The position numbers and the translations under genes were made by a program. DNA of 64,000 nucleotides from Tupaia tana (Eukaryota > Chordata > Mammalia > Scandentia > Tupaiidae), in NCBI GenBank assembly GCA_026018925.1, contig JAKSZU010000031.1:13653149-13717148 (forward strand), read 5' to 3'. This document shows positions 29,490 to 39,022 of this stretch, piece after piece. Below the pieces are notes generated by a model. That model was given only the letters and a program-made list of their open reading frames with translations. It made no database searches and was not told the DNA's origin. Numbering within the stretch: the first letter of the stretch is position 1; the number at the start of each line of letters is the position of its first letter.

Positions 29490-30250
29490 TAAAAACAGGC
29501 AGCTTGAAGACAGTTGGAAGAGTTTTTTTAAGTAGATTTTCTGGAGGTCTCTATTTTAAAATGACACTCACGGAGTAACTCCCCTCCCATTTTGAGCTGC
29601 AGGTAAGGAAGTCGGTCATCCGAAGGAAACGTTCGTGCGGTTAGCAGCTCTGGTTTAGACTTGCCTGGTTTTTCTGTTTTTGCTAAAGCTTTTATCGGCC
29701 AGCTCTGACCGGCGGGCTCGCCTGCCGGGGCTGCTTTCTCGCAACGTCCCGCGTTGTAACGGTGCGTCTGTCTGGGAATAAGTCACCGGAGCTCGGAGTT
29801 TGCAACCCGACCTCCCCCTCGCCGGGCGTGGGGAGCAGCTCTTCAGACAGCCTTGTCCTTAAAACACGCCCCATTTGTTTCCAACAAGGAGAGACAATGG
29901 TTTTGTAAATAAAAACGTGGTCAAAATGCTCAAGCCCTGCCAGACAGACGGGAGGAAAAGCAGAGATCCCAGCAAAAAGTCCGCCTGCCACCTGTCCGTC
30001 CACACGCACCGCCCGCTTCCTCGTCGTCTTTAAAAAGTAATCATAATAATACTCATATATTTCCCACTCACCCACTGGCTCTCGTGACAGCACACAAAAT
30101 GCATTTTCCCACCCAGAATGCAGTCCGAGCTATTACCATACGCGTTATCGTCCTCGGGTAATTTCACGTTTCTTAAACATTTCACGTCTTTCTCTTTTCC
30201 CGTCGCTTCGCTCGCTCTCAACATCTGCCATTTTCCACCTCGTCATCCTT
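29490..30250. other. Candidate conserved non-coding block
   Basis: About 760 bp without SINEs and with motif clusters: 'gtttagacttgcctggttt', 'caatggttttgtaaataaaaac', 'aagtaatcataataatactc', 'aaatgcattttcccacc', 'cgggtaatttcacgtttc', 'ctgccattttccacctcg'. The long AT-rich runs lack the A-tail or box structure of a retroposon. Conservation is inferred. Confidence 0.42.
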
Positions 30251-30259
30251 CTAAGATCA

Positions 30260-30510
30260 TTTTTTTTTTAGACTTGTTAGTTTTTTTCTTTTCTTTTTTT
30301 ATAGGGCACGTGCACTTGCCAAAGAGAGACAGAGAGAGAGGAAGTGAGAAATCACTGCCCCGGGGGAGCTGGCCACACCGCAATCCCTTCTCCACTCTCC
30401 TCTCGGAATTTGGGGCACACACACACACACACACACACCAGCAGGGTTTTCAATCTTCCGGGTCTGGGCCTTGAACCATGCAGTTGGCCATGTGAGACCC
30501 AGCCAGATTA
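30260..30510 (-). mobile_element. Long SINE, minus strand
   Basis: T-rich tail, 'tatagggcacgtgcacttgcc', 'ccccgggggagctggccac', 'ctctcctctcggaatttggg', (CA)n at 30417-30438, 'gggccttgaaccatg', truncated head. Confidence 0.85.
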
Positions 30511-30677
30511 AAGTCCTTAAAGTAACTGTTTACAGGTTATGGATCTACCCAGTCTTCTGAGGGGCAGAGAGGGCCCCTACAGGGTGTTCACACCGTGTCG
30601 CACCTGACACGGACAGGGAGGTGGCCCCGGGATCGATCCCATGGGGGCCTTTACCGCTGTCCTAAGAACCGTTGTTT
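30511..30677. other. Single-copy spacer
   Basis: Nothing certain. 'ccccgggatcgatcccatggg' near 30624 is partly palindromic. Confidence 0.35.
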
Positions 30678-30930
30678 GTTTCAGAAGGAGATTTTTGCTA
30701 TAAGGTGCATGTCCTCACTAGAGACAGAGACAGAGAGTGAGGAGTTATAGTGGGGATGGCCACGCCACAACTCCTTCTCCTCCATTCTCCGTGTGGGACT
30801 TTGGGCACGCACGCTCATGTGCCTGGCATGGGTTTCAAGATACCAGGTCGAGGACTAGAACCGCAATCAACCATGTGGGGGTCCAGCGACATAACCACCA
30901 CACCCACGCCTTCTGCTGAGCCCCCCCCAG
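30678..30930 (-). mobile_element. Long SINE, minus strand
   Basis: 'ggagatttttgctataaggtg', 'gtggggatggccacgccac', 'gtgggactttgggcacgcac', 'ctagaaccgcaatcaacc', 'gcgacataaccaccac'. The head is slightly altered at its end. Confidence 0.87.
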
Positions 30931-30941
30931 GACTGTTTTAT

Positions 30942-31130
30942 AGGGGCCAGTAGGTGGCGTGGCGGGTTAAGGAGGTGGCCTGCCACACGGGCCACCGTGG
31001 TCTGAGCCCTGGACCTGGTGGCTCTCTCTCTCTCTCTCTGTCTCTGTCTCTCTCTCTCTCCTCTGTCCAGTGACCATATGTGCCCCATTGCATATTAAAA
31101 ATAATAATAATAATAAATAGATAATTTGTA
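30942..31130 (+). mobile_element. Short SINE
   Basis: 'ggggccagtaggtggcgtgg', 'ggttaaggaggtggcc', 'ggtctgagccctggacctgg', (CT)n, 'catatgtgccccattgcat', (AAT)n tail. Tail to tail with the next element. Confidence 0.87.
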
Positions 31131-31132
31131 AG

Positions 31133-31282
31133 AAAAGAACACGCCGTGGGGCATGTGGGCTCACCAGAGAGAGACAGAGAGAGAGGGAATGTGAGAAAGC
31201 AAGTCTCCCAGTCCGGGGCTCGAACCGTGGTCAGCCATGTGAGAACCCAGAGCCGTAACCACCCTGCCGCCTGCCGGCCCCC
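31133..31282 (-). mobile_element. Short SINE, minus strand
   Basis: 'ggggcatgtgggctcacc', GA tract, 'gagaaagcaagtctccc', reverse B box 'gggctcgaaccgtgg', head 'gccgcctgccggccccc'. Confidence 0.85.
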
Positions 31283-31688
31283 GAGAACGGTTTCATAACA
31301 GCAAGCAGAGCTGGTAAAGCCGGGTGGCCCCAGCCACGGCGGCAGGGGCTGCTAAGACACCGCACGGCCGGCTGGGACCACACGGGACGCCCGTGTCTGA
31401 CGGATGCTCCGACCCGGAGGCCGGGTGGGGCGGGTGCCCTGTGGTTCCGGCCACTGGGGAGCCAGAGGACGGGGCGTTGAGCTCAGGCCTGGCTCCGGGA
31501 GCACGCGAGACCCAGCGTGAGGGGGTGCACCTGGGGGCCCGGCGGGGAGACTGAGGCCGGGCACGCAGGCAGGACGAGGCTCTGTCTGGGAGAGAGAAAT
31601 AAACGTTACTAAGTCAATACACTGGCTAGAAACCAGGGAGATGGTCGGGGCATCCGTGCTGCACCGCCAGCCTCAGGTAACGCAGGCG
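31283..31688. other. Single-copy GC-rich stretch
   Basis: Nothing recognised. 'gagagaaataaacgttac' near 31592 resembles an element end but has no head upstream. Confidence 0.35.
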
Positions 31689-32034
31689 AGAGAGACAGAG
31701 ACAGAGAGAGAGGGAGGGAGAGAGAGAGAGAGGGAGAGAGAGAGAGGAGGGAGGGAGGGAAGGGACGGGAGGGGAAGGCAGGGTGGGCGCATGGACGAGT
31801 GAAAGCAGGACGAAAGAAGAGGAAGAGGAAGGACGCAAGGCTGGAGGGAGACGGGAGCAGGTGAGGGAAGAAGAGAAGAGAGAGGAGAGGAGAGGAGAGG
31901 AGAGGAGAGGAGAGGAGAGGAGAGGAGAGGAGAGGAGAGGAGAGGAGAGGAGAGGAAGAAAAAAGAAAAGAAGAAAAGAAAAAAAAGAAAAGAAAAGAAA
32001 AGAAAAGAAAAGAAAAGAAAAGAAAAGAAAAGAA
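31689..32034 (+). repeat. Purine tract: (GA)n, (AGGAG)n, (GAAAA)n
   Basis: About 18 'gagag'-type pentamers at 31878-31955, then about 15 'aaaag' pentamers at 31958-32034, with GA-rich DNA upstream. It directly precedes a long SINE head at 32035. Confidence 0.93.
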
Positions 32035-32295
32035 GGGCCAGCAGGTGGCATGCTGCCTAAGGCAGCTGCATCCCACATGCCCAACCATACGGTTCAAGTC
32101 CTGGACCCGGCAGCTTGAAAACCATGCCGGTCCTGTGCGTGCGTGCCCCAAATCCTGCGAGGAGGGTGGAGGAGAAGGGGCTGGCAGCGTGGCCATCCCC
32201 CTATGGAGGGATTTCTCGTTTTCTCTTTTTCTTTTCTCTCTCTCGGTCTCTGTTTCTTGCTGTCAAGCACATGCACTGTATAGCTTTTGTTTTTT
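32035..32295 (+). mobile_element. Long SINE
   Basis: 'gggccagcaggtggcatgc', 'ggcagctgcatcccac', 'ggttcaagtcctggacccgg', 'gtgcgtgcgtgccccaaatc', 'gtggaggagaaggggctgg', 'ccccctatggagggattt', tail 'tgtatagcttttg'. Confidence 0.85.
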
Positions 32296-32660
32296 TAATA
32301 GGGAATTATTTAAACAGAATTATTTATCTACTTAGATCATTTATTTAATCCCGTTTACAGCATGCGGCCCGCGCGGCGGCTGAGCCGCAGAGTCTCATTT
32401 TGACAATCTCGACTTGCAGTCCAAGAAAGAGGAAAGAAAAGAAAAACGGCTTCATTATTTATGAGCGCCAACAAAACCGGGAGATTGTTGCTCGATTTGA
32501 AACACATGTTCGGTCGGACTCTCCGGCCGCTTGGCGCATGTCATTAGGCAAAGCTCGGGCTTCCGCAGCGAATTAATTCCGGTTTCCAGAGTCTTCGATC
32601 GGGCGCAATTTACAGCTGGGAGCGAAAGGAGCGATGTCCAGGATGAGAGAGTGACGCAGA
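32296..32660. other. Candidate conserved non-coding element
   Basis: AT-rich motifs with GC-rich interludes: 'gggaattatttaaacag', 'ttatctacttagatcattt', 'gcttcattatttatgagcgcc', 'catgtcattaggcaaagc', 'agcgaattaattccgg', 'gcgcaatttacagctggg'. No SINE or L1 structure. The density of TAATTA-like sites suggests an enhancer. Conservation is inferred. Confidence 0.45.
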
Positions 32661-32755
32661 CGCGGGGGACGAGGCCTCGGTGTGGGGTGTCGGCTCCCAC
32701 GGGACCATCAGCGTGCCCCGATGAGACCATGCTCTGTCTGTGTTTTTAAATCTTG

Positions 32756-32913
32756 TTAAAGAATTATTTTAACTTTATTTTTTTTTAATTTGACCCGAGA
32801 GGGACTAAGAGAGAGAGAGAAAGTGAGAAAGCAAGCTGCCAGGTCTGGGACTCGAACCGCAGTCGGCCACGTGGGCGTCCAGCAGCCTTAACCACCACGC
32901 CACCTGCCGGCCC
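32756..32913 (-). mobile_element. Short SINE, minus strand
   Basis: 'gaattattttaactttattt', 'taatttgacccgagaggg', GA tract, 'gggactcgaaccgcagtcgg', 'cacgccacctgccggcccc'. Nearly consensus. Confidence 0.92.
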
Positions 32914-33267
32914 CTCTTTTAAATTTTTGTAGTTGTTTAAGTTCCCTGGCTTTGCCCTGGTCGTGTTGGGGGGTGGAGAGAAATCGTTTCTCCACCCTAA
33001 CACAGAGAGACCTCAGCCAGCCCGGGTTTGAATTCACACATCGGGTCTGCATTTCCCTATGCAAAAACGCGTCGCGACGTTCCCCGAGACCCGACAGGTC
33101 AGGAAAACAGGGCTGGTGGCAGGGAGGAGCCCAAGCTACCATGACACACAGACCCAGGGGCTCCCGTGCCCCTCCAGCCCCACCCCGAGGGGGCTGTCCG
33201 TGGTGGTAGATGGCTCGGCTCCACGCAGACCTTCAGGGACCCAGGATGTTCCGGACGTGTCCACGCC
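32914..33267. other. Single-copy stretch
   Basis: No recognised gene or repeat. The last 12 bases form the 5' target duplication of the next SINE. Confidence 0.4.
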
Positions 33268-33541
33268 GGGGACCAGCAGTTGGCGTCATGGCTATGTCGC
33301 TGGACTCCCATGTAGTCGACCGCGGTTCGAGTCCCGGACCCACCCAGTGGCTTAAAACTCACGCTGGGTGCGTGTGCGTGCGTGCCCAAGATCCTGAGAG
33401 GAGAATGGAGGAGAAGGGATTGCGGCGTGGCCATCCCCCCTGGGGGGAGATTTCTCGCTTTCTGTCTCTCTGTCTTTCTCTGTCTGTCTGGCAAGCACAC
33501 ATGGCCTATAGCAAAAACCTCTCCAAAAATAAAGAAAAGAA
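33268..33541 (+). mobile_element. Long SINE, young, with target-site duplication
   Basis: 'gggaccagcagttggcgtc', 'ggctatgtcgctggactccc', B box 'ggttcgagtcccgg', 'gtgcgtgcgtgcccaagatc', intact 'ccccctggggggagattt', 'gcaaaaacctctcc'. It is flanked by 'gtgtccacgccg' (33257-33268) and 'gtgtccacgctg' (33542-33553), a 12-bp duplication with one mismatch. Confidence 0.95.
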
Positions 33542-33553
33542 GTGTCCACGCTG

Positions 33554-33822
33554 TCCTCTCTGTGTCCTTGGTGGGAGCTGGGTCTCCAGGGATGTCAGCA
33601 GAAAAGCAAAGGAAGGTACCTAAGGAAGGCCCAGCGTGACGCCCAGACATAGAAGGCACCATCGTCACCTCTTCGTCCCCAAATTCAGCCGCATAACCAG
33701 CCCCAACCCACCCTCAGAAGGACTGAGAAGCGTGGTCCAACTTCACGCTTGGCGGGGCAAAGATGGGCTGGACTGTGTGGACGGCAGGCGCCTCTGCTGC
33801 AGGGACGAATAATCAGATCGCT
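33554..33822. other. Single-copy stretch
   Basis: Nothing recognised. Confidence 0.4.
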
Positions 33823-34072
33823 ATGGGCCAGCAGGTCGTGTGGGGTTGGGGTAGCTGGATCCCACATGGCCGCCCGTGTGGTTCAAATCCCGGACATGGC
33901 AGCTTGCAGCACAAGCTGGTACGTGTGTGTGTGTGCTCAGAATCCCAAGAGGAGAATGGAGGAGAAGGGATTGTGGCATGGCCACCCCTCCGGGGGTGAT
34001 TTCTCATATTCCCCCTCTTTCTCTTTCTCTGGCAAGCACATACTCTATAGCAAATTTAAAAACAAACACAAA
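33823..34072 (+). mobile_element. Long SINE (first of a stack of three)
   Basis: 'gggccagcaggtcgtgtgg', 'gtagctggatcccacatgg', 'gtggttcaaatcccgg', 'gtgtgtgtgctcagaatccc', 'gagaatggaggagaaggg', 'cccctccgggggtgattt', 'tatagcaaatttaaaaac'. Confidence 0.88.
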
Positions 34073-34085
34073 ACTCTAAAAAGCC

Positions 34086-34331
34086 TCTGGGGCAGCAGGT
34101 GGCATGCTAATGAAGACATTAACTTCCATGTGGCCAACTGCACAGTTCGAGTCCCGGACCCAGTGGCTTGAAAAACACGCCGGGTGTGTGCACGCATGCC
34201 CGAAATACCAAGAGGACAGTGGAGAAAAAGGGACTGCGGTGTGGCCATCCCCCCGGGGAGAGATTTCGCACTCCCCTGCCCCCCCGTCTCGCTCTAGTCA
34301 GTACAGGGGGTAGCAAATCAGAAAGGAAAAT
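34086..34331 (+). mobile_element. Long SINE (second of stack)
   Basis: 'ggggcagcaggtggcatgc', B box 'agttcgagtcccgg', 'gtgcacgcatgcccgaaatac', 'ccccccggggagagatttc', tail 'gtagcaaatcagaaagg'. Confidence 0.86.
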
Positions 34332-34334
34332 GCA

Positions 34335-34595
34335 AGGCCAGCAGATGGTGTACCGGTTACATCTCTGGACCCTCATATGGCCGACTGCGGTTCAAGTCCC
34401 AGGCCCGGTGGTTTGAAACCCGCTCCAGGCATGTGCATGTGTGTGCCCAAGATTCCCAGAGGAGAATGGAGGAGAAAGGATTGCGGCATGGCCACCCCCC
34501 CGGGGGTGATTTCGCACTCTCCCTCTCGCTATCTCTGTATCTCTCTGACAAGCATAGACATCCTAAGGGAAAAAAATAAAAAAATAAATCCTCTA
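34335..34595 (+). mobile_element. Long SINE (third of stack)
   Basis: 'ggccagcagatggtgtacc', 'ggttacatctctggaccc', 'ggttcaagtcccaggcccgg', 'gtgtgtgcccaagattccc', 'cccccccgggggtgatttc', A-rich tail. Confidence 0.88.
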
Positions 34596-34607
34596 AAAAG
34601 GAAAAGA

Positions 34608-35045
34608 AAAGAGGCCACTTTGCACAAAACGTTTCATTTCTACCACTGTCAAACGGACAAAAAGACAAAATGCCACTTCATCTTCGCCGAGGGGACGCTC
34701 CGGATAAACGGCCCCTCTGCTTGCGTCCCAGGGCGAGACCGGGCCGCCGTGTGGCACAGGGAATTCACCTCCATCTTCATCAAAGCATGTCCTCGTACAG
34801 GTGAGGTGGCCCCGCGCCGGGAGGGCATCGGGAGATTAATGACAGCGTGGAGGGAAATGAAGCCGGCGTGCTGGCCGGCTCCGAGCCTCCCCTCGCCGTT
34901 ATTAGCCGTCGAGCTTAATCAAGGCAAGCAAGGTCCTCCTGGCCCAGGTGTCCCTCTGTGCTGCCCGCAGCCGCCAGGCCGGGGCTGCCCGCGACCATTT
35001 GTCAAGGCCTAATTGAAGACTCTTCGGTCCACCCGGCCAGTTACG
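34608..35045. other. Candidate conserved non-coding block
   Basis: Includes 'ttgcacaaaacgtttcattt', 'tcgggagattaatgacagcg', 'ccgttattagccgtcgagc', 'gagcttaatcaaggcaagc', 'ccatttgtcaaggcctaattg'. GC-rich sequence with evenly spaced TAAT cores, free of SINEs. Frames exist on both strands, but none shows a domain. Conservation is inferred. Confidence 0.45.
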
Positions 35046-35368
35046 CCAGAGCCAGCGTCCTCCCTACGAGGAGAGGGGGACGGCGGAAGCAGGGTGGAGG
35101 GGGCCCGAGTTGGGAAACCCGTCCTGTGTCTGCAGCTCCGATGACCAAGGGAACCCTCTCTCCCGTAAACGGCATGGTCGACGAGGTGCGCAGAGGGCCA
35201 GGTCGAGCAAGGTCCGGGATGGGACAGACCACATCTCGAACATGACGCATGGGTGCCCCGTCTGGGTTCTGGGCACGCCTGTGTGTGCACGGTGCCCCGG
35301 CTCCTGCTGCTCCCCCTTCAACCCCACCACTTAGACGCACGGTGAACCTCAGCCCGTGGGCGTCTAAG
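35046..35368. other. Single-copy GC-rich stretch
   Basis: Nothing recognised. Confidence 0.4.
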
Positions 35369-35552
35369 AGACCGGCAGATGCCGTGTGGTCACCTCGCTG
35401 GACTCCCACAGAGTTGAGTTGATTACGGTCCATGGCGTGGTGGCTAAGGTAAGTGGGTCCCATGTGCCTGATGTGTGTACACGCATGAAATCCAGAAAGA
35501 AGGGAGGAATGGAGAAGGGACTGTGGCGTGACCATGTCCCATGGAGGGGGTG

Positions 35553-35601
<49 letters not shown>

Positions 35602-35652
35602 CCTCTCTGATGAGCACATGCACCCTCTGACAAATTAAAACCAAACAAACGA
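35369..35652 (+). mobile_element. Long SINE with rearranged head and (CT)n expansion
   Basis: The head starts 'gaccggcagatgccgtgtgg', then a second head-like piece 'ggcgtggtggctaaggtaag' appears. 'gaatggagaagggactgtgg', 'cccatggagggggtgctg', about 50 bp of (CT)n at 35546-35597, 'gcaccctctgacaaatt'. It may be a chimera of two copies. Confidence 0.75.
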
Positions 35653-36471
35653 AAAGGTATGAAAGAAAAGTTTGGTTAAGCAGGTGGGACCGAAGGAAAA
35701 TTCTTGCGAGAAGCTAAAAGAGTTGGAACACGGCCCTGGAAAATGGCGGCCAGCGTGCTCCCGAGAGCGTGTGACGGCAAGCTGGACCCTGTCCCCTTCC
35801 AGCTGAAGACAGAACCCCAAAGCCCCCTTCCTGCCCTCCGCCCCAGACCTCACGACCCCTTCCTACCACACGGCCGACGACTCGCTGGGATGACCTGCCC
35901 CTGGGAATGCAAAGCTTCTTCCCACCCCAGAACCGAGCCACCCATTAGACGGTAACTGAAGGCCGTGGGTGAAGGCTGGCCAAACGGTGCACGGTAAAGA
36001 TGCCATCTCTGTGTACCCCGCCCTGGGCTAAGCTGTGAAGCCGTGAGGGGTGCCCAGATCCGACGCCGTCCCACACGCCGTCCTTCAGCAGAACGGACGT
36101 TGCCCGGAAGGACGAGCTCACGCGTGGGGGTTAGAGGCCCCCTGTGGGATCGCGCCCCGCACGTCCCGCTGACCTGCAGAGTCCCCGCTCCATGAGGGAC
36201 TTCCTCCTGGTTCATTCAGCCCCAATGCCTGCACAGGAGGAGACACAGACAACGTTACGCAAGACGGTGGGTCCCCAAACGTGAGTGCTTTCTCCGCCGC
36301 GGAGGGCGTGGGCCCCCAACCCTTCACCACGGGGTCCGTGGCCGTCTCTGTTCCAGTGACAGTCCTGGTTGGCAAAGGCAAATGGACGTGAAGACACCCA
36401 GACGCAAATCCCACGGACCCACACTCCTTCAGCCTCGAAACGCAGCAGGGAGTTCTCAATCAACTGAATGG
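35653..36471. other. Single-copy stretch
   Basis: About 820 bp with no interspersed repeat. 'ggaaaatggcggccagcg' near 35737 is compositionally notable (YY1-like 'aaaatggcgg') but isolated. No gene can be supported. Confidence 0.35.
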
Positions 36472-36720
36472 GGGCCGGCAGGTGCATACCACTTATGTCA
36501 TTGGACTCCCATGCGACCGACCGCGGTTCGAGTCCCAGACCCGGTGGTTCAAACTCACACCGTGCACGTGTGTGTGCGTGCCCAAGATCCTGAGAGGAGA
36601 ATGGAGGAGAAGGGATTGCGGCGTGGCCATCCCCCCTGGGGGGTGATTCTCGCTTTCTGTCTCTCTGCCTCTCTCCTGCAAGCACATGTGCCCTGTGACA
36701 AAATCTAATAAAATATAAAA
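36472..36720 (+). mobile_element. Long SINE
   Basis: 'ggggccggcaggtgcatacc', 'tgtcattggactccc', B box 'ggttcgagtcccagacccgg', 'gtgtgcgtgcccaagatcc', 'gagaatggaggagaaggg', intact 'cccccctggggggtgatt', A-rich tail. Confidence 0.92.
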
Positions 36721-37140
36721 TAGAGCAGGAAAGAGAGGGAGAGAAAGCAAGCAAAGACTCGAATAAATGAATAAAAGTAGTGCCCTGTCCTTGTGGTTCC
36801 TGGACACACCCTCCTGACGCCGTCTGCGGTTGTGCTCTCTGCTGGGGGGAGCATAAACGCTCGTCCGCTCTAAAAGGAGAGAGGGGAGAGGAATGGTTTG
36901 TGATGGCCACCGCTCGCCTCAAAAGCAAAAATCCGACTTTGCGTCGGAGGCCCACTTCTCTCCATTTCTCAGAGCATAATGCACGTGCCCCAGACGTGTC
37001 CACCGGCTGCCCCCTGCCACGTCTCTGGGACGTATCGGCACACCGTCCTGCTCACTAAGACACCCATCAGATAAAAGTGTGTTTGTGCAGCACTCAGCCA
37101 CTCTGCGATAATCACCACGGTGATCAGAAGTGAAAAGGCA
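36721..37140. other. Single-copy stretch, possible weak conserved patch
   Basis: 'ctcagagcataatgcacg', 'cccatcagataaaagtgtg' and 'cgataatcaccacggtgatc' are suggestive. The last includes a near-palindrome of 'atcaccacggtgat'. Not a known repeat. Confidence 0.3.
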
Positions 37141-37297
37141 GGGGCCGGCAGGCAGCGTGGTGGTTAAGGCTCTGGACTGCCACCTTGCTGACTGTGGTTT
37201 GAGTCCTGGGTCTGGCAGCTTGCCTTCTCTTTGTCTGTCCTTCTCTCTGTCTCCCTGGTGAGCACACGTACCCTATAGCAAATGAAAAATAATAACA
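37141..37297 (+). mobile_element. Short SINE
   Basis: 'ggggccggcaggcagcgtgg', 'gttaaggctctggactgcc', 'ggtttgagtcctggg', 'gtgagcacacgtaccctatag', short A-rich tail. Followed in the same orientation by a long SINE. Confidence 0.88.
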
Positions 37298-37299
37298 CG

Positions 37300-37552
37300 G
37301 CACCAGCAGATGGCATAATAGTTATGTTGTTGGACTCCTATGTAGTCGACCATGGTTCGAGTCCCAGACCCGGAGGCTTAAAACATGCCAGATGTGCGTG
37401 CGTGCCCAAGATCCTGAGAGGAGAATGGAGGAGAAGGGATTGCAGTGTGGCCATCCCCCCTGGGGGGTGATTTCTCACTTTCTGCCTCTTTCTACCGCTT
37501 GGTGAGAGCATGCACCCTATAGCAAAAATTATAAAAAAAAAAAAAAAAGAAG
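37300..37552 (+). mobile_element. Long SINE
   Basis: 'ggcaccagcagatggcataa', 'tatgttgttggactcc', B box 'ggttcgagtcccagacccgg', 'gtgcgtgcgtgcccaagatc', intact 'ccccccctggggggtgattt' context, 'caccctatagcaaaaatt', A-tail of 16. Confidence 0.92.
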
Positions 37553-37699
37553 AAAAATAAAATGTTTCATTTTTTAAAAAACCAACTCTTAAAAAAAAGA
37601 AAAAAGTTAGAAGACAGCGCGTGCAGTTCCTCGGAGTGTAAGCAGCACACAGGTGTCGCCGGAGGCCGGCTCCCTGGCGACTGGACCCCCGGTCTCCGA
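37553..37699. other. Single-copy spacer
   Basis: A-rich then GC-rich; nothing recognised. Confidence 0.35.
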
Positions 37700-37965
37700 G
37701 GCACCCTCTCCGCCTTGGCGCCAGGCTAACTCCATCCCCCGAGACGGCCGCAGGGCCATTCCAGCGCGGGCGCTATTAGGAAATTAAACTTCATAAGCAA
37801 TCTGCCAAGGCCCTGTGCGACGCGTTTGAGAGAAGAATTGTTCCATTTATCTTCTCCTCCAGGACGCATCGTGAGACAGAGCCTTTGAATAAAACTCATT
37901 TCATTAGGGCACCTTGGTATGCAGGGGGACAGCCTGCATGCCCGGCCCGGGGCCCAGCCCATCAC
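37700..37965. other. Candidate conserved non-coding element
   Basis: 'ggcgctattaggaaattaaac', 'cttcataagcaatctgcc', 'gagaagaattgttccatttatc', 'ataaaactcatttcattaggg'. A compact AT-rich core with SOX-like ('attgtt') and homeodomain-like sites between GC-rich flanks. Conservation is inferred. Confidence 0.45.
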
Positions 37966-38144
37966 TCTGCGCTGCCCGCCGCTGCCCGCTGCGTCCCGTC
38001 CAGGGCCTGCGGGGAGGGAGCCGGTCGGCAGCACGGTCCACCATGTCCCCACCCGGAGACGGCCGGCCCGGAAGGTCTGTGTGTTAAAGCCTCGGGACTC
38101 AGGCGGGCAACGTCCCAGTCTCCCGTCGCTGGTTTCCGTTTCTT
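37966..38144. other. GC-rich single-copy spacer
   Basis: Nothing recognised. Confidence 0.35.
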
Positions 38145-38390
38145 CGTTTTTAGGGCTTTTGTTTTTTTGCCGTGTGCCACATGAGCTCGTCGGAGAGAGA
38201 GTTGGAGAGAGGGAAAGTGGGAAGTCACCCCCAGGGGGGATGGCCACGCCGCAGCCCCTTCTCCTCCATCCTCCTCTCGGGATTTTGGGCATGCGTGCAC
38301 ACGCGCCTGAGAGCTTGTCCACCAGCCGGGTCCAGGACTCAAACCTGCAGTTGGCCATGTGGGACCCCGCGGCCACCTGGCTGGCCCCAA
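38145..38390 (-). mobile_element. Long SINE, minus strand
   Basis: 'tttttttgccgtgtgccac', 'cccaggggggatggccacg', 'ctcctctcgggattttggg', 'ccgggtccaggactcaaacc', head 'ggccacctggctggcccc'. Confidence 0.87.
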
Positions 38391-38426
38391 CAGTGGTTCT
38401 GAAAAATAAATAAATAGATACACAGA

Positions 38427-38674
38427 GGCCAGCAGGTGACATAGTGCTTAAGGCGCTGGACTCCCATGTAGCCATCCCAGGACCGACAGCTTGAAACTCA
38501 CACCGGGCACATGTGCGTGCGTGCCCAAGATCCCAAGAGGAGAATGGAGGAGAAGGGACTGCGGCGTGGCCATCCCCCCGGGGGGTGATTTCTCGCTTTC
38601 TGTCTCTCTGTCTCTCTCTGCCTGGTGAGCGCACACGCCCTATAGCGAAAACCTCTCCAAAAAAATTTTAAAAA
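38427..38674 (+). mobile_element. Long SINE lacking the B box
   Basis: 'aggccagcaggtgacatag', 'ttaaggcgctggactccc', then a small deletion removes 'ggttcgagtcc'. Body intact: 'gtgcgtgcgtgcccaagatc', 'ccccccggggggtgattt', 'cacacgccctatagcg'. The pol III promoter would be inactive. Confidence 0.9.
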
Positions 38675-38684
38675 GGTATTTATT

Positions 38685-38926
38685 GGAGCCAGCAGGTGGT
38701 GTGGGGTTTAAGGTACTGGACTCCCACTTGGCTGACTGTGGTTCAAGTCCCACACCTGGTAGCTTGCTTTCTCATTTTCTCTCTTTTTGCTTCTTTCTCT
38801 CTCTCTCTTTGTCTGTCTCTGGTGAACATAGCGAACTTGCAAATTTAATTTTAAATTTAACTTGCAAGTTTGCAAATGTTTAATTTTCTGCTATAGCAAA
38901 TTTTAAAATAGTGAATAACGACCTGG
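38685..38926 (+). mobile_element. Short SINE with palindromic A/T insert near the tail
   Basis: 'ggagccagcaggtggtgtgg', 'ttaaggtactggactccc', 'ggttcaagtccc', CT tract. The 3' part holds an inverted repeat of 'aacttgcaaatttaa' around 38831-38872 before 'gctatagcaaattttaa'. Confidence 0.85.
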
Positions 38927-38930
38927 GACC

Positions 38931-39022
38931 AGCAGGTGGCATAGTGGTTACACCACTGGATTCCCACACAGTTCACCACGGTTCAAATCCCACACCCGGT
39001 GACTTAAGACTCATGCTGGGCG
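38931..39022 (+). mobile_element. Long SINE, 5' part, split by a nested short SINE
   Basis: 'gggaccagcaggtggcatag', 'ggttacaccactggattccc', 'ggttcaaatcccacacccgg', then 'aagactcatgctgggcg' at 39006-39022, the 5' copy of the nested element's target duplication. Confidence 0.9.
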
